A stretch of DNA of 53,447 bases from Alphaproteobacteria bacterium (GCA_024742605.1 JANSYC010000025.1:1-53447), one strand, 5' to 3'; counted from the stretch's first letter, positions 26,061 to 36,400 are shown. The notes: generated by a model from the sequence alone, not told the origin. Made by a program: numbers and translations.

Positions 26061-27536
26061 ATGACGGCAGCACTGGGCGGTTTGACGGATCTGGAAGCGA
26101 GGGTCGCCGAGGACCTTGATATTATCGCCTATCCCGATACCCGCTGGGTGCCGGAGCGGCAGGGTCCCGACGGCGCGCCGGCGCTTGATGTGCTGGTGAT
26201 CGGGGGCGGGCAGGGCGGACTCGCGATCGGACACGCGCTGAAACGCGCGCGGGTGCACCGGGTCCGGATCGTCGACCGCGCGCCGGAGGGCTGCGAGGGG
26301 CCATGGTTGACCTATGCCCGGATGGCGACCCTGCGCTCGCCCAAGGATGTGAACGGACCGGACCTGGATGTGCCGTCGCTGGCGTTCCGGTCCTGGTTCT
26401 CGGCGCAGCACGGGGCGGCGGCGTGGCACGCACTCAATAAGATCCCGAAGGAAGACTGGGCCGCATATTTGCTTTGGTTGCGCCGGGTGCTGGCCATCAA
26501 AATCGAGAACGGGGTGGCGTGCGAGAGTGTGCGTCCGGTTGCGGGGAGTGACCTGCTCGAGGCAACCCTTCGGGATCAGGGCAGTGGGGCGCTGGAGACG
26601 GTGTTCGCCCGTAAGGTGGTGGTGGCCACCGGAATCGAGGCGGCCGGACGCTGGTGGACCCCACCGATGGTCGAGGCGCTCGACAAATCCGTTTGGGCCC
26701 ATGCCTCGGAGCAGATCGATTTCGCCTCCCTGAGAGGTAAGCGGGTCGCCGTGCTGGGCGCCGGTGCGTCGGCGTTCGACAATGCGGCAACCGCGCTGGA
26801 ACATGGAGCCGCCCGCGTGACGGTGTACTGTCGACGCGCCGACATGCAGCGGATCCAGCCGTTCCGCTGGCTGTCCTTTCCTGGGTTCCTGGGGCATTTC
26901 GCGGATCTGGACGATGCGTGGCGCTGGCGTTTCATGAACTATCTGCTGACCTTGCGCGAGGCCTTTCCGCGCGAAACCTGGGAGCGGGTGGCGAAGCACG
27001 AGACATTCCAGCTGGAAACCGATGCGAGCTGGGAGCGTTGCGAGGTGGTTGATGGGGTTGTTCGGCTGGAAACGCCCCGGGGTCAATTCGAGGCGGATTA
27101 TCTGATCGTCGGGACCGGCTTCGACATGGATCTCTCCCTGCGTCCGGAACTGGCTGCGATCGCGCCTCATGCGGCGCTCTGGTCCGACCGGTTCACGCCG
27201 CCGGAGGAGGAGCGGAATGAGCGGCTGGCCCGCTATCCCTATCTCGACTCCCATTTCGGCTTCACCGAGCGGGTGGCCGGGGAGGCCCCGTGGCTGCGCC
27301 ATGTCCGGCTGTTCACCTTTGGCACCACGGTCAGCTTCGGGCCGTCGGGCTCATCCATCAATGCGATGAAGTTCGCGGTCCCGCGGCTTGTGTCCGGCGT
27401 CGTGCGGGATCTGTTCGCAGAGGATATTGCGAATCACTGGGAGAGTCTGCAGAGCTACCGGTTGCCGGAGTTCTTGTTCCCGGGCGAGGAGGGCGAGATT
27501 TCGCCGACAACGCCGGTCATCAGCAACGTCGGGTAG
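26061..27536 (+). CDS. FAD/NAD(P)-binding flavin-containing monooxygenase-like protein
   Basis: A 491-residue flavoprotein with two dinucleotide-binding folds. The FAD site is VLVIGGGQGGLAIGHAL (glycines at 48-53); the NAD(P)H site is VAVLGAGASAFDNAATAL at about 232-249. Between them is ARKVVVATGIEA, the family's ATG motif. The pattern matches flavin-containing or Baeyer-Villiger-type monooxygenase relatives, cytosolic enzymes that insert one oxygen atom using NADPH, though the exact FxGxxxHxxxW fingerprint is not clear, so the class is general. Upstream is an MFS exporter gene, downstream a DUF1272 gene. Substrate is unknown. Confidence 0.88.
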   Translation: MTAALGGLTDLEARVAEDLDIIAYPDTRWVPERQGPDGAPALDVLVIGGGQGGLAIGHALKRARVHRVRIVDRAPEGCEGPWLTYARMATLRSPKDVNGPDLDVPSLAFRSWFSAQHGAAAWHALNKIPKEDWAAYLLWLRRVLAIKIENGVACESVRPVAGSDLLEATLRDQGSGALETVFARKVVVATGIEAAGRWWTPPMVEALDKSVWAHASEQIDFASLRGKRVAVLGAGASAFDNAATALEHGAARVTVYCRRADMQRIQPFRWLSFPGFLGHFADLDDAWRWRFMNYLLTLREAFPRETWERVAKHETFQLETDASWERCEVVDGVVRLETPRGQFEADYLIVGTGFDMDLSLRPELAAIAPHAALWSDRFTPPEEERNERLARYPYLDSHFGFTERVAGEAPWLRHVRLFTFGTTVSFGPSGSSINAMKFAVPRLVSGVVRDLFAEDIANHWESLQSYRLPEFLFPGEEGEISPTTPVISNVG

Positions 27537-27625
27537 GGATTGGACCGGCAAGCCTGGCGTGATTGGAACTAGCGATACCGGATGGTGCGGGTAGTCTTGG
27601 TGGCTCTCAATTGAGGAGATCCGCC

Positions 27626-27937
27626 GTGCTGGAATTGCGACCGAACTGCGAGTATTGCGATACGGGTCTGCCGCCGGACTCCGGCGAGGCGATGATCTGC
27701 ACCTACGAGTGCACCTTTTGCCGGACCTGTGTGGAAACCCACCTGCGCAATGTCTGTCCGACCTGTGGCGGAGGCTTTCAGCCACGTCCGGTCCGTCCGA
27801 GGGCGGATTTCAGAGGACGGGGTCTCGGGCTCTCGAATCATCCGCCGTCGACCGACCGGAGGCGTCTGAAATTCAGCCATGACGACATTGCGGAACATGT
27901 CGCGCGGATCGCCGAGATTCCGCCTGATCGGCGTTGA
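27626..27937 (+). CDS. DUF1272 zinc-binding-like protein
   Basis: A 103-residue protein of the DUF1272 family, of unknown function. Eight cysteines in the first 50 residues (8, 11, 25, 29, 32, 35, 44, 47) form CxxC-type pairs and almost certainly bind zinc; the family segments LELRPNCEYC, ICTYECTFC and CPTCGGG are all present. The C-terminal half is longer than the short family members and is basic. The start is a GTG at 27626 with GAGGAG seven bases ahead, which places the domain exactly at the N-terminus; an upstream ATG at 27563 would add 21 unrelated residues. It follows the monooxygenase gene by 89 bases. Confidence 0.9.
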   Translation: MLELRPNCEYCDTGLPPDSGEAMICTYECTFCRTCVETHLRNVCPTCGGGFQPRPVRPRADFRGRGLGLSNHPPSTDRRRLKFSHDDIAEHVARIAEIPPDRR

Positions 27938-27965
27938 ATTGACAGTAGAAGTTCGGCTTCTCCCT

Positions 27966-27980
27966 TTGCATACAATGCAA
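27966..27980. promoter_or_regulatory. TTGCATACAATGCAA inverted repeat, possible GntR-type operator
   Basis: A perfect six-base inverted repeat with a three-base centre, in the 113-base gap upstream of the TRAP transporter operon. Its core ATACAA resembles the palindrome at 774-783. It sits 71 bases before the start of the binding-protein gene, where a repressor of uptake genes would be expected. Confidence 0.45.
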
Positions 27981-28050
27981 CGGACGCTAGTCTCTCCCTA
28001 TGGGGCATAAAAAGAACCGCTCCGAGACACACTCCGAGGGAGGAGACCAA

Positions 28051-29022
28051 ATGAAGAGCTTTATTCGGGCGGCCTTTGTGGCCGCGCCGCTGATCATGGT
28101 CGGCGCAAGCGCGCAGGCCGACACTTTTGTCCGTATGGTGTCCGGCCCGGCTGGCGGGTCCTGGTACCCGCTGGGCGCCAAGATCATGCAGACCATGCAG
28201 GATCAGATCCCCGGGATCGCGACCTCCAACACGTCGGGTGGCGGCATCTCAAACATCAAGTCCGTCAGCGGCGGCGATGCGGAGATCGGCTGGTCCTACG
28301 CGCATACCGCCTACAACGGATTTACCGGTGGCGGGAAGTTCGACGGTGCCAAGCAGGACAACATCCGGTACTTTGCGACCCTGTACCCGGCGACTTTCCA
28401 GGTTGCGGTTCCAAAGGATTCGCGGATCAAGACCTTCGAGGATATGAAGGACGCAAACCTGTCGCCGGGCAAATCCGGATGGACCGGCACGGCTTTCGCG
28501 GAATCGATCCTGAAGGCTTATGGGTTCGGTTTCGACGACATCAAGAACAATGGCGGTACCGTTCATTTCGTCAGCTACACCGAGTCGGTTGCGCTGATGA
28601 AGGACAATCATATCGACGTGTTCATGGCGGCGACTTCCGTTCCTCAGGCATCCTTCATCGAGCTGAATCACAGCCCGGGACTTCGCTTCATCGGACTGCC
28701 GCAGGCCAAGATGGATGAGATCGTCAAGGCAAATCCGGGCTATATCCACGGCGTGATTCCGGCCGGCGCTTACGAGGGGGTCGATAAGGACATCCCGTCG
28801 TTGGGCATCGTGACGAACATGGTCGTCAGCGCGGAGCTCTCCGACGATCTTGTCTACAACATGGCGAAGGTGTTCTGGGAAAATCACGCGGCTTTTGCCG
28901 AGGTGAAGAAGATCTGGAACAGCGTGACGCTTGCGGATGCGCTGAACGGAGCCGCGGTTCCGGTCCATCCGGGCGCCATGAAGTACTACGAGGAGCAGGG
29001 CTTGAAGGCCCCGGCCAGCTAA
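28051..29022 (+). CDS. TAXI family TRAP transporter solute-binding protein
   Basis: A 323-residue periplasmic binding protein of the TAXI type, which captures a substrate and passes it to a sodium-driven TRAP permease. A signal peptide ends near SAQA-DTFVRM (about residue 22-24). The family opening GPAGGSWYPLGAKI and TSNTSGGGISNIKSV, then GDAEIGWSYAHTAYNG, are clear. A strong GGGAGGAG site sets the start at 28051. The fused permease gene follows after 91 bases that contain a terminator-like hairpin, which would keep the binding protein in excess over the permease. TAXI ligands reported elsewhere include glutamate-like and dicarboxylic compounds; nothing here identifies the ligand. Confidence 0.95.
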   Translation: MKSFIRAAFVAAPLIMVGASAQADTFVRMVSGPAGGSWYPLGAKIMQTMQDQIPGIATSNTSGGGISNIKSVSGGDAEIGWSYAHTAYNGFTGGGKFDGAKQDNIRYFATLYPATFQVAVPKDSRIKTFEDMKDANLSPGKSGWTGTAFAESILKAYGFGFDDIKNNGGTVHFVSYTESVALMKDNHIDVFMAATSVPQASFIELNHSPGLRFIGLPQAKMDEIVKANPGYIHGVIPAGAYEGVDKDIPSLGIVTNMVVSAELSDDLVYNMAKVFWENHAAFAEVKKIWNSVTLADALNGAAVPVHPGAMKYYEEQGLKAPAS

Positions 29023-29038
29023 GAAACCTGGCAGCTTC

Positions 29039-29069
29039 CGCACCCGGTCCCTTCAATGGGCCGGGTGCG
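29039..29069 (+). terminator. Intra-operon hairpin, partial terminator
   Basis: A stem CGCACCCGG with CCGGGTGCG, extended by CCC/GGG pairing, followed by TTTCATCGTTT, lies between the binding-protein and permease genes. The weak T run suggests partial read-through, giving more binding protein than permease; a processing or stabilising role is the alternative. Confidence 0.6.
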
Positions 29070-29113
29070 TTTCATCGTTTGATTTTGTCTTTACCCAGGC
29101 CGGAGTGCCGCGC

Positions 29114-31150
29114 ATGTCCGCGCAAGATTCAGCCCTCGAGATCGCCGACCGCGAGAACATCCTGAATTACGATGAGGTGAAGGAGCCGAGCTATATCGAA
29201 CGGCTTCTGGAGCAGGATCGATGGACACTGCCGTGGACCATCACCTTTGTCTGTACCGTGATCGCGATCGGGCTGGCCCTGATTCATCTCTATGTTGCGG
29301 CGTTCGGCACGCCGGAGGGGCGCTCGTTCCGGTCGACTCATCTGACGGTGATGCTGGTCCTGGCAATTCTGATGAAGCCCCTGTTCCGGGCATCTCATTT
29401 CGAACCATTGCTGCAGGCGGGCCACCCCCGCAATTGGCTGCGGGTTGCCGGTTTTTCGGTCGATCTCCTGCTGATCCTGTGCGTCCTGGGGGTTCAGCTC
29501 TGGACTTTGTGGGATATCGACGATTTTCATCAGCGTCTCGGCAACAAGAACCCGATCGATCTGGTCGCCGGGTTCCTGCTGATCGGGATCATTCTCGAGG
29601 CCACCCGGCGGACCGTCGGAATCGCGATGGTCTTCGTGACCGGATTCTTTATCGTCCACTCGCTTTACGCCCATTATTTCTTCGGGTTCTTCTACGGGCC
29701 GCCGACCCGCCCGGCTAAATACATCGACACACTTTTCATGACCAGCGACGGGATCTTCGGCATCCCGCTCTATGTGGCGGCCACCTATATCGTACTGTTC
29801 ATCATTTTCGGTGGCCTGCTGATCCGGTCAGGTGCCGGCAAGTTCTTCATCGATCTCGCGATCTCCTTGACCGGACATCGGACCGGCGGGCCCGCGAAGG
29901 CGTCGACGGTCGCCTCCGGCTTCATGGGAACCGTGTCCGGGTCCGCCGTCGCCAATGTGGTGACCACCGGATCCTTCACCATTCCGCTGATGAAGAATCT
30001 CGGGTATCGGGCCAAATTCGCCGCCGCTGTCGAAGCCTGCGCCAGTTCGGGCGGTCAGATCACGCCGCCGATCATGGGCGCGGCCGCGTTCATCATCGCC
30101 GAACAATTGTCGATCCCATATCTGACGGTGGTCGTGGCGGCGGTGATCCCGGCGTTCCTGTACTTCGCGACCGTCTATTTCATGGTCCACTTCGAGGCCG
30201 AGAAGGACGGCATCGAGAAAATTCCGCGCGACCTCCTGCCTCGGTTCGGCGAGGTGATGTCCAAGGGCTGGCATCTGCTGCTGGCGCTCGGGGTGCTGGT
30301 TTTCTTCCTGACTCAGGGCTACACACCGATGCACTCGGCGTTCTGGAGCATTCTGGCGTTGATCGCCCTCAGTTTCATCCGAGCCAACACACGGATGAGC
30401 CCGACCGACATCCTGTCCGCGTTCGAGTCCGGCATTCGGGCCAGTGTACCCGTCACGATCGCCTGTGCTTGCGCCGGCATCATCATCGGATCGGTCTTCG
30501 TCTCGGGTCTTGGGCTCAAGTTTACCCAGTCGGTTATCGAGCTCTCGGGAGGCAATCTCGCGCTGCTGCTGGGCCTGACGGCGGTGGCGGCGATCATTCT
30601 GGGCATGGGTATGACCACCACGGCGGTGTACATCACCGTGGCGGCCCTGATTGTGCCCTCGCTTGAGCATGCCGACGTGGTTCCGATCGCAGCCCACATG
30701 TTTGCCTTCTATTTCGGCGTGGTCTCGACCATCACGCCACCGGTGGCGCTTGCCGCCTTCGCGGCTGCCGCGATCGCCAAGACGCCGCCGATGGCGACCG
30801 CGATGGAATCGGCCCGGGTCGGCATCGCAAAGTATCTGGTACCCTTCGCGTTCGTCTATAATCCAAGCCTTCTGTTCGAAGGCGATCTCGGCTGGATCGT
30901 GTACTCCACCCTCACCGCGGTTTTCGGACTTTGGCTTCTGTCTGCGGCGCTTGAAGGCTGGATGGCGGGACTTCTGTCCAGGCCACTTAGGGTGGTGACT
31001 TTGGCCGCGGCGGTGCTCTGTCTGATGCCGCCGAATATCGAGATTCTGGGCCTTCCGGGGATCTTCTATTCGATTGCAGGCGTGCTCATCGGGGTAGTCA
31101 TAGTGTCGATGCGCGGCGCGTTTCCCTTTCTCAAACGCGCGGGAGCCTAG
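29114..31150 (+). CDS. TRAP transporter fused permease (DctQM type)
   Basis: A 678-residue inner-membrane protein combining the small four-helix DctQ part (about 35-200) and the large DctM part (about 200-600) in one chain, as is usual for TAXI systems. The large part carries the DctM signatures SGSAVANVVTTGSFTIPLMK and CASSGGQITPPIMGAAAF, which line the transport path, and GMGMTTTAVYITVAAL further on. It takes up the ligand delivered by the binding protein, driven by a sodium gradient. The ATG at 29114 is preferred; an in-frame GTG at 29105 is possible. The last 80 residues are extra hydrophobic segments. A 79-residue membrane protein gene follows after three bases. Confidence 0.95.
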   Translation: MSAQDSALEIADRENILNYDEVKEPSYIERLLEQDRWTLPWTITFVCTVIAIGLALIHLYVAAFGTPEGRSFRSTHLTVMLVLAILMKPLFRASHFEPLLQAGHPRNWLRVAGFSVDLLLILCVLGVQLWTLWDIDDFHQRLGNKNPIDLVAGFLLIGIILEATRRTVGIAMVFVTGFFIVHSLYAHYFFGFFYGPPTRPAKYIDTLFMTSDGIFGIPLYVAATYIVLFIIFGGLLIRSGAGKFFIDLAISLTGHRTGGPAKASTVASGFMGTVSGSAVANVVTTGSFTIPLMKNLGYRAKFAAAVEACASSGGQITPPIMGAAAFIIAEQLSIPYLTVVVAAVIPAFLYFATVYFMVHFEAEKDGIEKIPRDLLPRFGEVMSKGWHLLLALGVLVFFLTQGYTPMHSAFWSILALIALSFIRANTRMSPTDILSAFESGIRASVPVTIACACAGIIIGSVFVSGLGLKFTQSVIELSGGNLALLLGLTAVAAIILGMGMTTTAVYITVAALIVPSLEHADVVPIAAHMFAFYFGVVSTITPPVALAAFAAAAIAKTPPMATAMESARVGIAKYLVPFAFVYNPSLLFEGDLGWIVYSTLTAVFGLWLLSAALEGWMAGLLSRPLRVVTLAAAVLCLMPPNIEILGLPGIFYSIAGVLIGVVIVSMRGAFPFLKRAGA

Positions 31151-31153
31151 GCG

Positions 31154-31393
31154 ATGAAAAATGGCATTCTCACCAACGGCATCTTCATCGGACGTCTGAC
31201 CGACTGGATCGTGCTGATCGTTGCTTTCGTCGTGCTTGGCGCGATCGGAAAGGCCCATATCCATACCAGCGCCTTCAATCTGTTCGCCGGCGCCTGCTTC
31301 CTCATCGCACTAGGGGCTGTGCTTGCCGTGGTTTTGCCGCACCGGCGCGGGGATCGGGTGACCCGTGAGGTGATCGAGATCCCGGAGGACTAA
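31154..31393 (+). CDS. Small two-helix membrane protein of the TRAP operon
   Basis: A 79-residue protein of unknown family with two membrane segments (about 16-32 and 40-61), a basic loop PHRRGDRVTRE and a short acidic tail. It begins three bases after the fused permease stop and so is almost certainly translated with it. It may be an accessory subunit of the TAXI-TRAP transporter. No terminator is evident in the 218 bases that follow. Confidence 0.8.
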   Translation: MKNGILTNGIFIGRLTDWIVLIVAFVVLGAIGKAHIHTSAFNLFAGACFLIALGAVLAVVLPHRRGDRVTREVIEIPED

Positions 31394-31611
31394 AGGGGAA
31401 ACGGCGATCGAGCCATTTGAGGAACGACCGGTTCGGGGTTTCAAAACGTTCACGGTCATCTAGCTCTGGTTCGATGACGACCTCAACTTGACGAGTAGCC
31501 CGCGTTTTGGATTTGGCATCGAGCCCCTTTCGTGACTCCCATATGGCCGACCCTTATAGTTCGTGGTCGAAAGCGCGTAGGCCATCGACCTGCGGCACAA
31601 TCCGGAACCCG

Positions 31612-33468
31612 ATGTCCCGCTTGCAACATGTCGCCCTCATCAGCCTCGTCATCATCGGAGTGTCCGCGCTTGGTTTCAGCGCAGGACCGGCCATGGCCCA
31701 GAGCCCGCCGGTCACTCCTCCGCCCCAGGGAAGCTCCCAGACCGCACCCACCGAGACAGCACGGGGCTCCTATGAGGTGAGTTTTGTCGGTTTGGAACAG
31801 GCGGGCGACCTGCGCGGATTGATGCAGGACAGTGCGGAACTGGTGAAGCAACTGGATGATCCGCCGCAGGCGCGCGCCGGGTTGCGGCGCCGTGCCGACG
31901 GCGATATCGAGCGCTTCGAGACTGCCGCTCACTCGCTCGGGTACTATGACGCGTCGTTTACCGTCGACATCAAGCCGGGGGTGGAGTTGTCGACCTTTGT
32001 GGTCACCGTAGAGGCCGAACCCGGGCCGCTCTATACCATCTCCGAAATCATCATCGAACCTGTTGATCATGAGATAGGTGGTTTGGAGATCCCGACCAAA
32101 CGGCTCGGTATCGCCATCGGGGATCCGGCGAAATCCGGTCCCGTCCTGGCGGCGGAGAGCAATATCGTCCGTTTCCTGCAGGAAAACGGCCGGCCGCTTG
32201 CCAAAGCCGTTGACCGCAAGGTGCTGGTCGACCACCGAACCCAGAACATGCAGGTGGCCTATCAGATTGACCCCGGGCCGGCGGCTCGGTTCGGGCTGGT
32301 GTCCATTGCCGGCGCCACTCAGGTCGACCCGACGTTCATCCTGCGCCGTTTGCCGTGGACCTATGGGGATCAGGCCAATGTTCAGGAACTTGAGGCCGGG
32401 CGTGACGAACTGATTGCTTCCGGCTTGTTCTCCTCCGCCGCCGTTTCTTTTGAGGAGGAGGTGGATGCAGACGGGCTGCTCCCGGTGATCGTGACCGTCA
32501 GCGAACGCAAACGGCGCAGCATCGGCGCCGGTGTGAGCTATTCCACATCGGAAGGGGCGGGATCGACCGCGTTCTGGACCCACCGCAACCTGTTTGGGGG
32601 CGCCGAGCGCCTGGATCTCCGCGCAAAATTCGGCCAGGTAGAGACCAGTGCCTCCGCGAGCCTGCGTGTTCCGGACGTTCTGTTCAACGACCAGGATTTG
32701 GTATTGTCCAGCAGCGCCATCTCGGAACAGACCGACAACTATGATGCCGTCCGTTATCTCGCTTCGGCCACTTTCGACCGTCGGCTCAGCGATGTGCTGT
32801 CGGTGGATTACGGGATCAGCTTCGAGCGTAGCAGGATCGAGGATGACGGCATGGAGGAGCAGTTCACGCTCGTCGGGCTGCCGCTGGGCGCCAGCATCGA
32901 TACCTCCGACGATCTGTTGAATCCGACCCGGGGCGGGCGGAGCCGGTTCACCTATACGCCTTATCTCGAGAACATCGGCTCCACGGTCGAGTTTCACGCC
33001 TTTTCGGCCCGACACAGCCAGTATCTCAAATTGGACAGTGAAGGCGACGTCGTGCTAGCCGGACGGGCCGCGTTCGGCTCGATCATGGGCGCCAGCACCT
33101 CGAACATACCGGCCGATAAGCGCATGTATTCTGGCGGTGCCGGTTCGGTAAGGGGCTATGCGCTACAGGCGATCGGCCCACAGGATTCGGCGAACGAGGC
33201 GACCGGCGGCCGGTCCAAGCTCGAATTCGGGGTGGAACTGCGGTGGCGGTTCTATGAGGATTTCGGCATCGTGCCGTTTGTCGACGCGGGGCAGGTCTAC
33301 GACAACGAGCTCCCGACATTTGACGAGGAGATGCAATGGGCGGCCGGACTGGGGTTCCGGTACTTCACGCCCATTGGTCCGATCCGTGCGGATTTCGCCG
33401 TTCCTCTGAACCCGAGATCGAGCGACGATTCCTTCCAGGTTTACTTCTCCCTCGGCCAGGCATTCTGA
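31612..33468 (+). CDS. tamA: Outer-membrane assembly protein TamA
   Basis: A 618-residue outer-membrane protein of the BamA/TamA (Omp85) superfamily. After a signal peptide (cleavage near PAMA-QSP, about residue 29-30) come three POTRA-type regions (about 50-295) and a C-terminal 16-strand beta-barrel. Barrel marks are GAGVSYSTSEGAG, the ending F in YFSLGQAF that serves as the BAM recognition signal, and RMYSGGAGSVRGYALQAIGP, the VRGY substrate lock of Omp85 proteins. The tamB gene follows after ten bases, which identifies this as TamA rather than BamA. The start at 31612 gives a standard signal peptide. Together TamA and TamB span the envelope and help place certain outer-membrane proteins or carry lipids. 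Confidence 0.95.
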   Translation: MSRLQHVALISLVIIGVSALGFSAGPAMAQSPPVTPPPQGSSQTAPTETARGSYEVSFVGLEQAGDLRGLMQDSAELVKQLDDPPQARAGLRRRADGDIERFETAAHSLGYYDASFTVDIKPGVELSTFVVTVEAEPGPLYTISEIIIEPVDHEIGGLEIPTKRLGIAIGDPAKSGPVLAAESNIVRFLQENGRPLAKAVDRKVLVDHRTQNMQVAYQIDPGPAARFGLVSIAGATQVDPTFILRRLPWTYGDQANVQELEAGRDELIASGLFSSAAVSFEEEVDADGLLPVIVTVSERKRRSIGAGVSYSTSEGAGSTAFWTHRNLFGGAERLDLRAKFGQVETSASASLRVPDVLFNDQDLVLSSSAISEQTDNYDAVRYLASATFDRRLSDVLSVDYGISFERSRIEDDGMEEQFTLVGLPLGASIDTSDDLLNPTRGGRSRFTYTPYLENIGSTVEFHAFSARHSQYLKLDSEGDVVLAGRAAFGSIMGASTSNIPADKRMYSGGAGSVRGYALQAIGPQDSANEATGGRSKLEFGVELRWRFYEDFGIVPFVDAGQVYDNELPTFDEEMQWAAGLGFRYFTPIGPIRADFAVPLNPRSSDDSFQVYFSLGQAF

Positions 33469-33478
33469 GGGGCGCGCC

Positions 33479-36400
33479 ATGTCAAGACGTCGCCGCGTTC
33501 TCAAACGCCTGGGATATGCGCTCCTCGCGCTCCTGTTCCTGCCATTCGTGCTGCTCGGCACCGCTCTGGTTCTGCTCGATACCGACTGGGCGCGGGAGAC
33601 ACTTGTGGCGGAAATCGAGGCGGCGACCGCTTCCGGCCCGGTCAGGGTCGAGATCGGGGCGATCGACTCCGGGCTGCCGGGTGACCTGGTCCTGAATGAT
33701 CTTGTGTTGGCCGACGAGAGCGGCGTGTTCGCGCGCGTCGGGCGGCTGTCCGTCGGATGGTCCCCACTGTCGGCCCTGTCCGGCGTGGTGTCGGTCGAGC
33801 AGGTGGCGATCGAGGATGCGTCCCTTGAGCGTCTGCCGGTCCTGCCGGAGCCGACGCAGCCCGAGCCCGTCACATCCTTGGAGCCGATCAGCCTTGAGTT
33901 TCCCGCGCCCCCGATCGGGTTGGAGCTGAAGTCCTTCACGGTTTCTTCGCTTCTGCTCGGCCCGAAGGTTGCCGGACAGGCGGCGGTCGTGACGGCGGAC
34001 CTAGCCGCGGCTGTCGATGGCAGTCGCGCGGCCCTGGCCGGAACCATCGGAATCGCCCGGCCGGACGGCGGACAGGCGCCAGGCACCGTCACGCTCGACC
34101 TTTCGGTTGATCCAAAGACTGGAACCCTGCGTGCCACCGTGGACGCGGCGGAGCCGGCGGGTGGTCTGCTGGCCTCCCTTGCCGATATCCCGGGCACGCC
34201 CGCCCTTGACCTCAAGGTCGACGGTGCGGGCACGCTGGCGGACTGGTCGGGACGCCTGGCGGGCGGCTTCGGGGCCGGGGCGCGGGCGGATCTGAACCTG
34301 AGCGTGCAACAGACCGGCGCGGATTTTGCGCTCGCTCTCGACGGGAGCGCGGAGGCCGGTGCATTCCTTCCGCCGGATATCGCTCCGCTGGTCGGGCCGA
34401 TGATGCCGGTTTCGGTGGCGGTCACGCTGGCCGAAGATGGTGCGGTCCAACTGACCAGGCTGAGTCTGAAACCCTCGATCGGCACCGTCGACGCGACAGC
34501 GCGGGTCTCATCTGACGGCGTCCCGGTCCAGGCGGATGCTGAAATCTGGGTGCCGGATCTGGGGCCAGTTTCGAAGCTTGCTGGCATCGCGCTCGCCGGA
34601 AATGTCGGCTTGAATTTCAAACTCGAGGATGAGGGGCGTAACGCTGTCCTGACCCTGTCCGGAACCCCGCTGGTCGACGGGCAGGCCGCCGAGGGATTTT
34701 CGGTGGTGCTCCGGATCGGTGCCGATGCGCCGCTGGCGGATCTTCCTGAGACCATCACAGTTTCGCTCGACGGTGGAGTCGACGTTCCACGTCTGCCCGA
34801 TCTCGATCTGGCAAGCCTTCTCGGTCCAAATCTGACGGTTTCCGGCAAGGCGAAGCTGAACGCTGAAACCTTGGATGCGCAGATCTCCAGTCTGTCGGTG
34901 GCCACCGATGGCGTCGGCATGTCCGTTACCGGACAGGTGGTATCTGGCAACCGGGTATCCGGTCGGGTCTCCGTCACCGCCTTCGATCTTGCGCGGTTTC
35001 GGACTTTCGCGGGAGTCGATCTCGCGGGTGTCGCCGATCTGGTGGCAGATGTGTCGGCGACCCTGGACCCGCTGTCGGTTCAGGTTGCGGCGGATCTGAC
35101 CGGACTTGGGGTAGAGACAGGACTGCCCGAAGTCGATGCGATCGTGGGACAGGAACCGACCCTGACCTCCGGGATCGCGCTGTCCGGCGATCAGTTTTCG
35201 GTGATCGGGCTTGAGGTGCGCGCGGCGCTTCTGTCGCTGACAGGCGATGTCGATCTGGATCTGGTGGCCGGCGATCTGTCGGGCCGCATCGACGGCGCCG
35301 TGCCGGATCTGGCACCGGTTGGCGAAGCGGTGGGAACCGGCTTGGCGGGAAATGCGGCCCTGGCCCTTGCGGTTGGCGGAACCCTGGAGGTGCCGGGCGT
35401 CTCTGCGTCCTGGCGGGTCGGTGATCTCAGGGTCGACGGCACTCCGATCGGCGAGCTCACCGGGGCGGCGACGGCCTCCGGACTTCCGAATGGCCCTGAA
35501 GGCACACTTTCGATGGATGTGGCTACCGCTCAAGGTCCGCTGGCCCTTGCGACCGATTATCGGCTTGAGGGGCAGACCCTGTCCGTTTCCGGGTTGTCCG
35601 TGTCCGGACTCGGGGTGTCGGTCGAAGGCGATGTGTCGGCGGATCTTGAGGGGCCGAGCGCCGATGGGCGCGTGACCCTCCGGTCCAGCGATCTGGCGAC
35701 CCTGGGGCGTGCTTTCGATGTCCCGCTCGGGTCCGGGTCGGCCGATCTTGCGGTCGCCCTCTCCGGAGAGAACGGCCAAAGTGCGGTGCTGGACGGAACC
35801 GTGTCCGGGCTGGAGGTGTCCGGTGAGGCGCCGGTGACGATCGACCGGGTCACGCTGGCGGCGGAACTGCGCGATCTGCTGACCGCACCTGCAGGTACCG
35901 CAACCGTCCGTATCCTCTCGCTGGCGACCGGCGATACTGCGCTCGACCAGATCACGCTCGCAGCGAACAGCGATGGTGAGCGGGCGACTGTAGATCTGAA
36001 TGTGACCGGCGAAATGGGAGCCGGGCGCGCGGCCAAACCCCTGCGTCTTTCTATGACGGCCGATGCACGGCTGAAGGCGCAGCCGGTCGCGATCACGATC
36101 TCCAACCTGGAAGCCTCTCAGGGCTCGGCCTCGGAAACCGACGGTGCGGTCGTGCTCCTGGCCCGTCTGCGCGATCCGCTTGCGATCACATTTGGGTCCG
36201 CGGTGGCCTTTGACGATCTGGCTCTGCTGATCTCGGCGGGCGGGGAAAGCGGCGTTCTGTCGGGTAAGGGCCGTCTCGACCCGGCCAGACTTGACGTGGC
36301 CTTGGCGCTGCGGGATCTGCCGGCCGATCTGGCACGGGTTGCGGACCCCAACCTGGAGCTTCAGGGCACTGTAAACGGAGACATCTCGGTTCAGGGAACG

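Noticed and set aside
27939-27944. TTGACA as a -35 for the TRAP operon
   Set aside because: No acceptable -10 lies 16-18 bases downstream; the nearest TACAAT is 26 bases away.
29828-31264. 478-codon frame opposite the TRAP permease gene
   Set aside because: His/Arg/Asp-rich low-complexity translation, no domain, shadow of a membrane-protein gene.
31483-33015. 510-codon open frame opposite tamA
   Set aside because: Composition typical of an antisense frame; TamA on the plus strand has a signal peptide, POTRA regions and a barrel ending in F.
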